From Amoeboaphelidium occidentale (taxonomy: Eukaryota > Aphelidiomycota > Aphelidea): a stretch of DNA of 26,708 bases. The position numbers and the translations under genes are program-made. The DNA lies in NCBI GenBank assembly GCA_023515795.1, contig JALGPX010000032.1, positions 1-26,708 on the forward strand, written 5' to 3'. This document shows positions 25,283-26,708 of this stretch, in pieces (the first letter of the stretch is position 1; each line of letters starts with the position of its first letter). Below the pieces are notes generated by a model. The model did no database searches. It saw only the letters and a list, made by a program, of their open reading frames with translations, and was not told the origin of the DNA.

Positions 25283-26708
25283 TTAAATGTCAAAAATAAA
25301 CGGATGATCTACATTGGAACAAAAAGGACATACATCGAATAAAGCGACATACTTCGATTCTTTCTGAATGACAGGATCTTTCAGCTGAACAGTATCTTTG
25401 GCCTTTGGTTTTTTCTCCTCAAGATCTTGCTTTTCTTGTACACCCGTAACTTCGGCGTCCGTTTCAACTAATTGTCCCTTCTTGAGTTCATTTAAAGCAT
25501 TCTCTTTCTGTTGCAGCATTTCTCGTACCTCCCATATTTCCTTCTCAAGGCGGCGAGTGTTATCTTTCCACGCATCCCGCTCCTCCGCTAACTTAGTTAA
25601 TTCTGTATCTGAGCCATTAATCGCACTGGGTTTCCTTTCTTGTGATAAAAAGATTCCAGTCATAGTTTCAGTTTGTCTCCGACTTGAATTACTATCCTCT
25701 AGTTTCTTTTGTAGAATCTCGTTATTGACCTGTAAATGCGATATTGTAGTAAGAGCGTGATTGTACATGTCAATAAGTTGGATATGGTTACTTATTGCTG
25801 CGTTGTTGTTGACCAAATTGAATGGCGTCAGCGATACTTGTGATCTACCAAGACTGCTTTCAGCATTGGTTTGCCCTAGTGATACTTGAGTTTGAGCCAT
25901 ACGGGTAGAATAAAATTCATCCTTCTCTAAAGAATCCGAACCAAGAGAGGTTTGTGTTTTTGACATTCGCTTAGAGTAAAATGTTTCTCGTCTCGGGCTA
26001 TCCCCAACAGTATTATCTTCATCGATGCTTTGCATCAAAACTGGAGCAATTTCTTCAGGAACTGTCAGTTCAAGATCTTCAGCTACAGATGGAACGCCAA
26101 CAGTCATTGTTTGCATGATGATTTTTCGGATCTTCTTGTTTATCTTTTGTTGGTTCTCCAGCTTCTTCTTAACAGACTCTAATTCCAGCTCAAGATCAGT
26201 GGCACCAGATAAGCCTTTTCCACCATTCGTATTTTGTAAGAGCGTGACCAGTCTAGCATTCTCTTCTTGTAGGTGCTGTATTTCCTTATGAACAGAATCA
26301 TAGTCTGCATCTGCAGCGATAATTTTAGGTCTGTCTGATGACGGAGTTACATCACGATAAGACAAGCTTATCTCTTTAAGCCTCCCCTCTAAATATCCAT
26401 TCTCTGCCCTTAAATTATGCGAAATCGCAATTTGATCTCTCAATGCTTTACGCAGAACTTCCATTTCCTTTTCACGAAACTGATCTTTTGTTTCAAGCGC
26501 ATGTCGTTCCTCTTTCACTAAAGCATGTAATTCCACCAACTTATCATGGCTCAGCGCCAATTCTTTCTCGAAATGAGAAATCATACTCCGCAGACTTTGA
26601 GCAGTAATTTCGTAACCCTCTCGTTCATCTTGAAAGCCTTTCACGATATCTTTCAACTGTTTTGTGAGAGTAACGTACGCAGTTTCTAGCGACTCATTTG
26701 CGCTTTCC
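25283..26708 (-). CDS. Partial long coiled-coil protein with zinc-knuckle-like C-terminus (CLIP-170-like?)
   Basis: The frame is open to the window edge, so the 5' end is missing; 474 codons are visible and no start can be assigned. The visible part is mostly charged coiled coil (about 26708-26080 and 25750-25400), with a Ser/Thr-rich break between them. The break holds a repeated element, FYSKRMSKTQTSLG (25981-25940) and FYSTRMAQTQVSLG (25915-25874). The final 15 residues read CPFCSNVDHPFIFDI: C-x2-C-x4-H-x4-D, the spacing of a CCHC zinc knuckle with Asp as last ligand. CLIP-170-type microtubule plus-end proteins combine an N-terminal CAP-Gly domain, long coiled coil and C-terminal zinc knuckles, so this is one reading. 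The missing N-terminus would decide. A coiled-coil tether of another class is equally possible. Confidence 0.6.
   Translation of the reverse strand, partial: ESANESLETAYVTLTKQLKDIVKGFQDEREGYEITAQSLRSMISHFEKELALSHDKLVELHALVKEERHALETKDQFREKEMEVLRKALRDQIAISHNLRAENGYLEGRLKEISLSYRDVTPSSDRPKIIAADADYDSVHKEIQHLQEENARLVTLLQNTNGGKGLSGATDLELELESVKKKLENQQKINKKIRKIIMQTMTVGVPSVAEDLELTVPEEIAPVLMQSIDEDNTVGDSPRRETFYSKRMSKTQTSLGSDSLEKDEFYSTRMAQTQVSLGQTNAESSLGRSQVSLTPFNLVNNNAAISNHIQLIDMYNHALTTISHLQVNNEILQKKLEDSNSSRRQTETMTGIFLSQERKPSAINGSDTELTKLAEERDAWKDNTRRLEKEIWEVREMLQQKENALNELKKGQLVETDAEVTGVQEKQDLEEKKPKAKDTVQLKDPVIQKESKYVALFDVCPFCSNVDHPFIFDI
25874..25981 (-). repeat. Intragenic 14-residue repeat (FYSxRMxxTQxSLG)
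   Basis: Two copies, 25940-25981 and 25874-25915, start 66 nt (22 codons) apart and share 10 of 14 residues: F, Y, S, R, M, T, Q, S, L and G, the four differing positions being K/T, S/A, K/Q and T/V. A third weaker relative (RSQVSL) follows. They sit in the Ser/Thr-rich break of the coiled-coil protein. Probably a short linear motif for binding or phosphorylation; function unknown. Confidence 0.6.

Noticed and set aside
1-26708. tRNA/rRNA genes, CRISPR arrays, integrated viral or transposase genes
   Set aside because: None seen by eye. A tRNA T-loop-like TTCGATC at about 213-219 has no pairing stem. A covariance-model scan would be decisive and was not possible here.

Overview
The window is nuclear DNA from a fungus with a compact genome. 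The protein set is fungal: a prenylated Chs4/Skt5-type chitin synthase activator, a SERINC/Tms1 protein, a DEP-RGS regulator, a SigF-like NTF2 membrane protein, Drs1 and alpha-SNAP. I find 11 spliceosomal introns with well-supported reading frames. All are 33-47 nt, with GT..AG ends and a YTNAY branch motif just before the acceptor. The TCTP N-terminus looks Dikarya-like, and the tiny introns and close gene packing would suit a compact basidiomycete such as Wallemia. That taxonomic guess is from memory and is weak.

Layout. 1-1448: gene-poor, with a 291-bp tandem duplication whose copies are each preceded by a single N. 1449-2843 (+): CDF zinc transporter. 2893-6307 (-): a tandem set, TCTP, SERINC and a Sel1-repeat/CaaX chitin-synthase-activator-like protein. 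A ~900-bp divergent promoter follows. 7210-9221 (+): a GT2 membrane glycosyltransferase, then a coiled-coil protein (9308-10828). 10855-15171 (-): a small acidic protein, a peroxisomal acyl-CoA oxidase ending in SKL, and a Sec14-GOLD protein. 15512-16515 (+): alpha-SNAP. 16543-18801 (-): a hormone-sensitive-lipase-like hydrolase. ~940 bp without a confident gene. 19741-20787 (+): NTF2-like membrane protein. 20808-22940 (-): DRS1. 23113-25272 (+): DEP-RGS protein. 25283 to the window end (-): a partial coiled-coil protein with a zinc-knuckle-like tail.

Most genes are housekeeping and do not form one pathway. Two local associations stand out. First, the Chs4/Skt5-like activator and the GT2 enzyme are head to head across one intergenic region and could form a cell-wall polysaccharide module. 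Second, Sec14-GOLD, acyl-CoA oxidase and the alpha/beta hydrolase are all lipid-related, but they are split by alpha-SNAP, so this may be chance. The most testable new idea is a 34-nt intron-like segment just before the SKL signal of the acyl-CoA oxidase. Splicing it would remove the peroxisomal signal.
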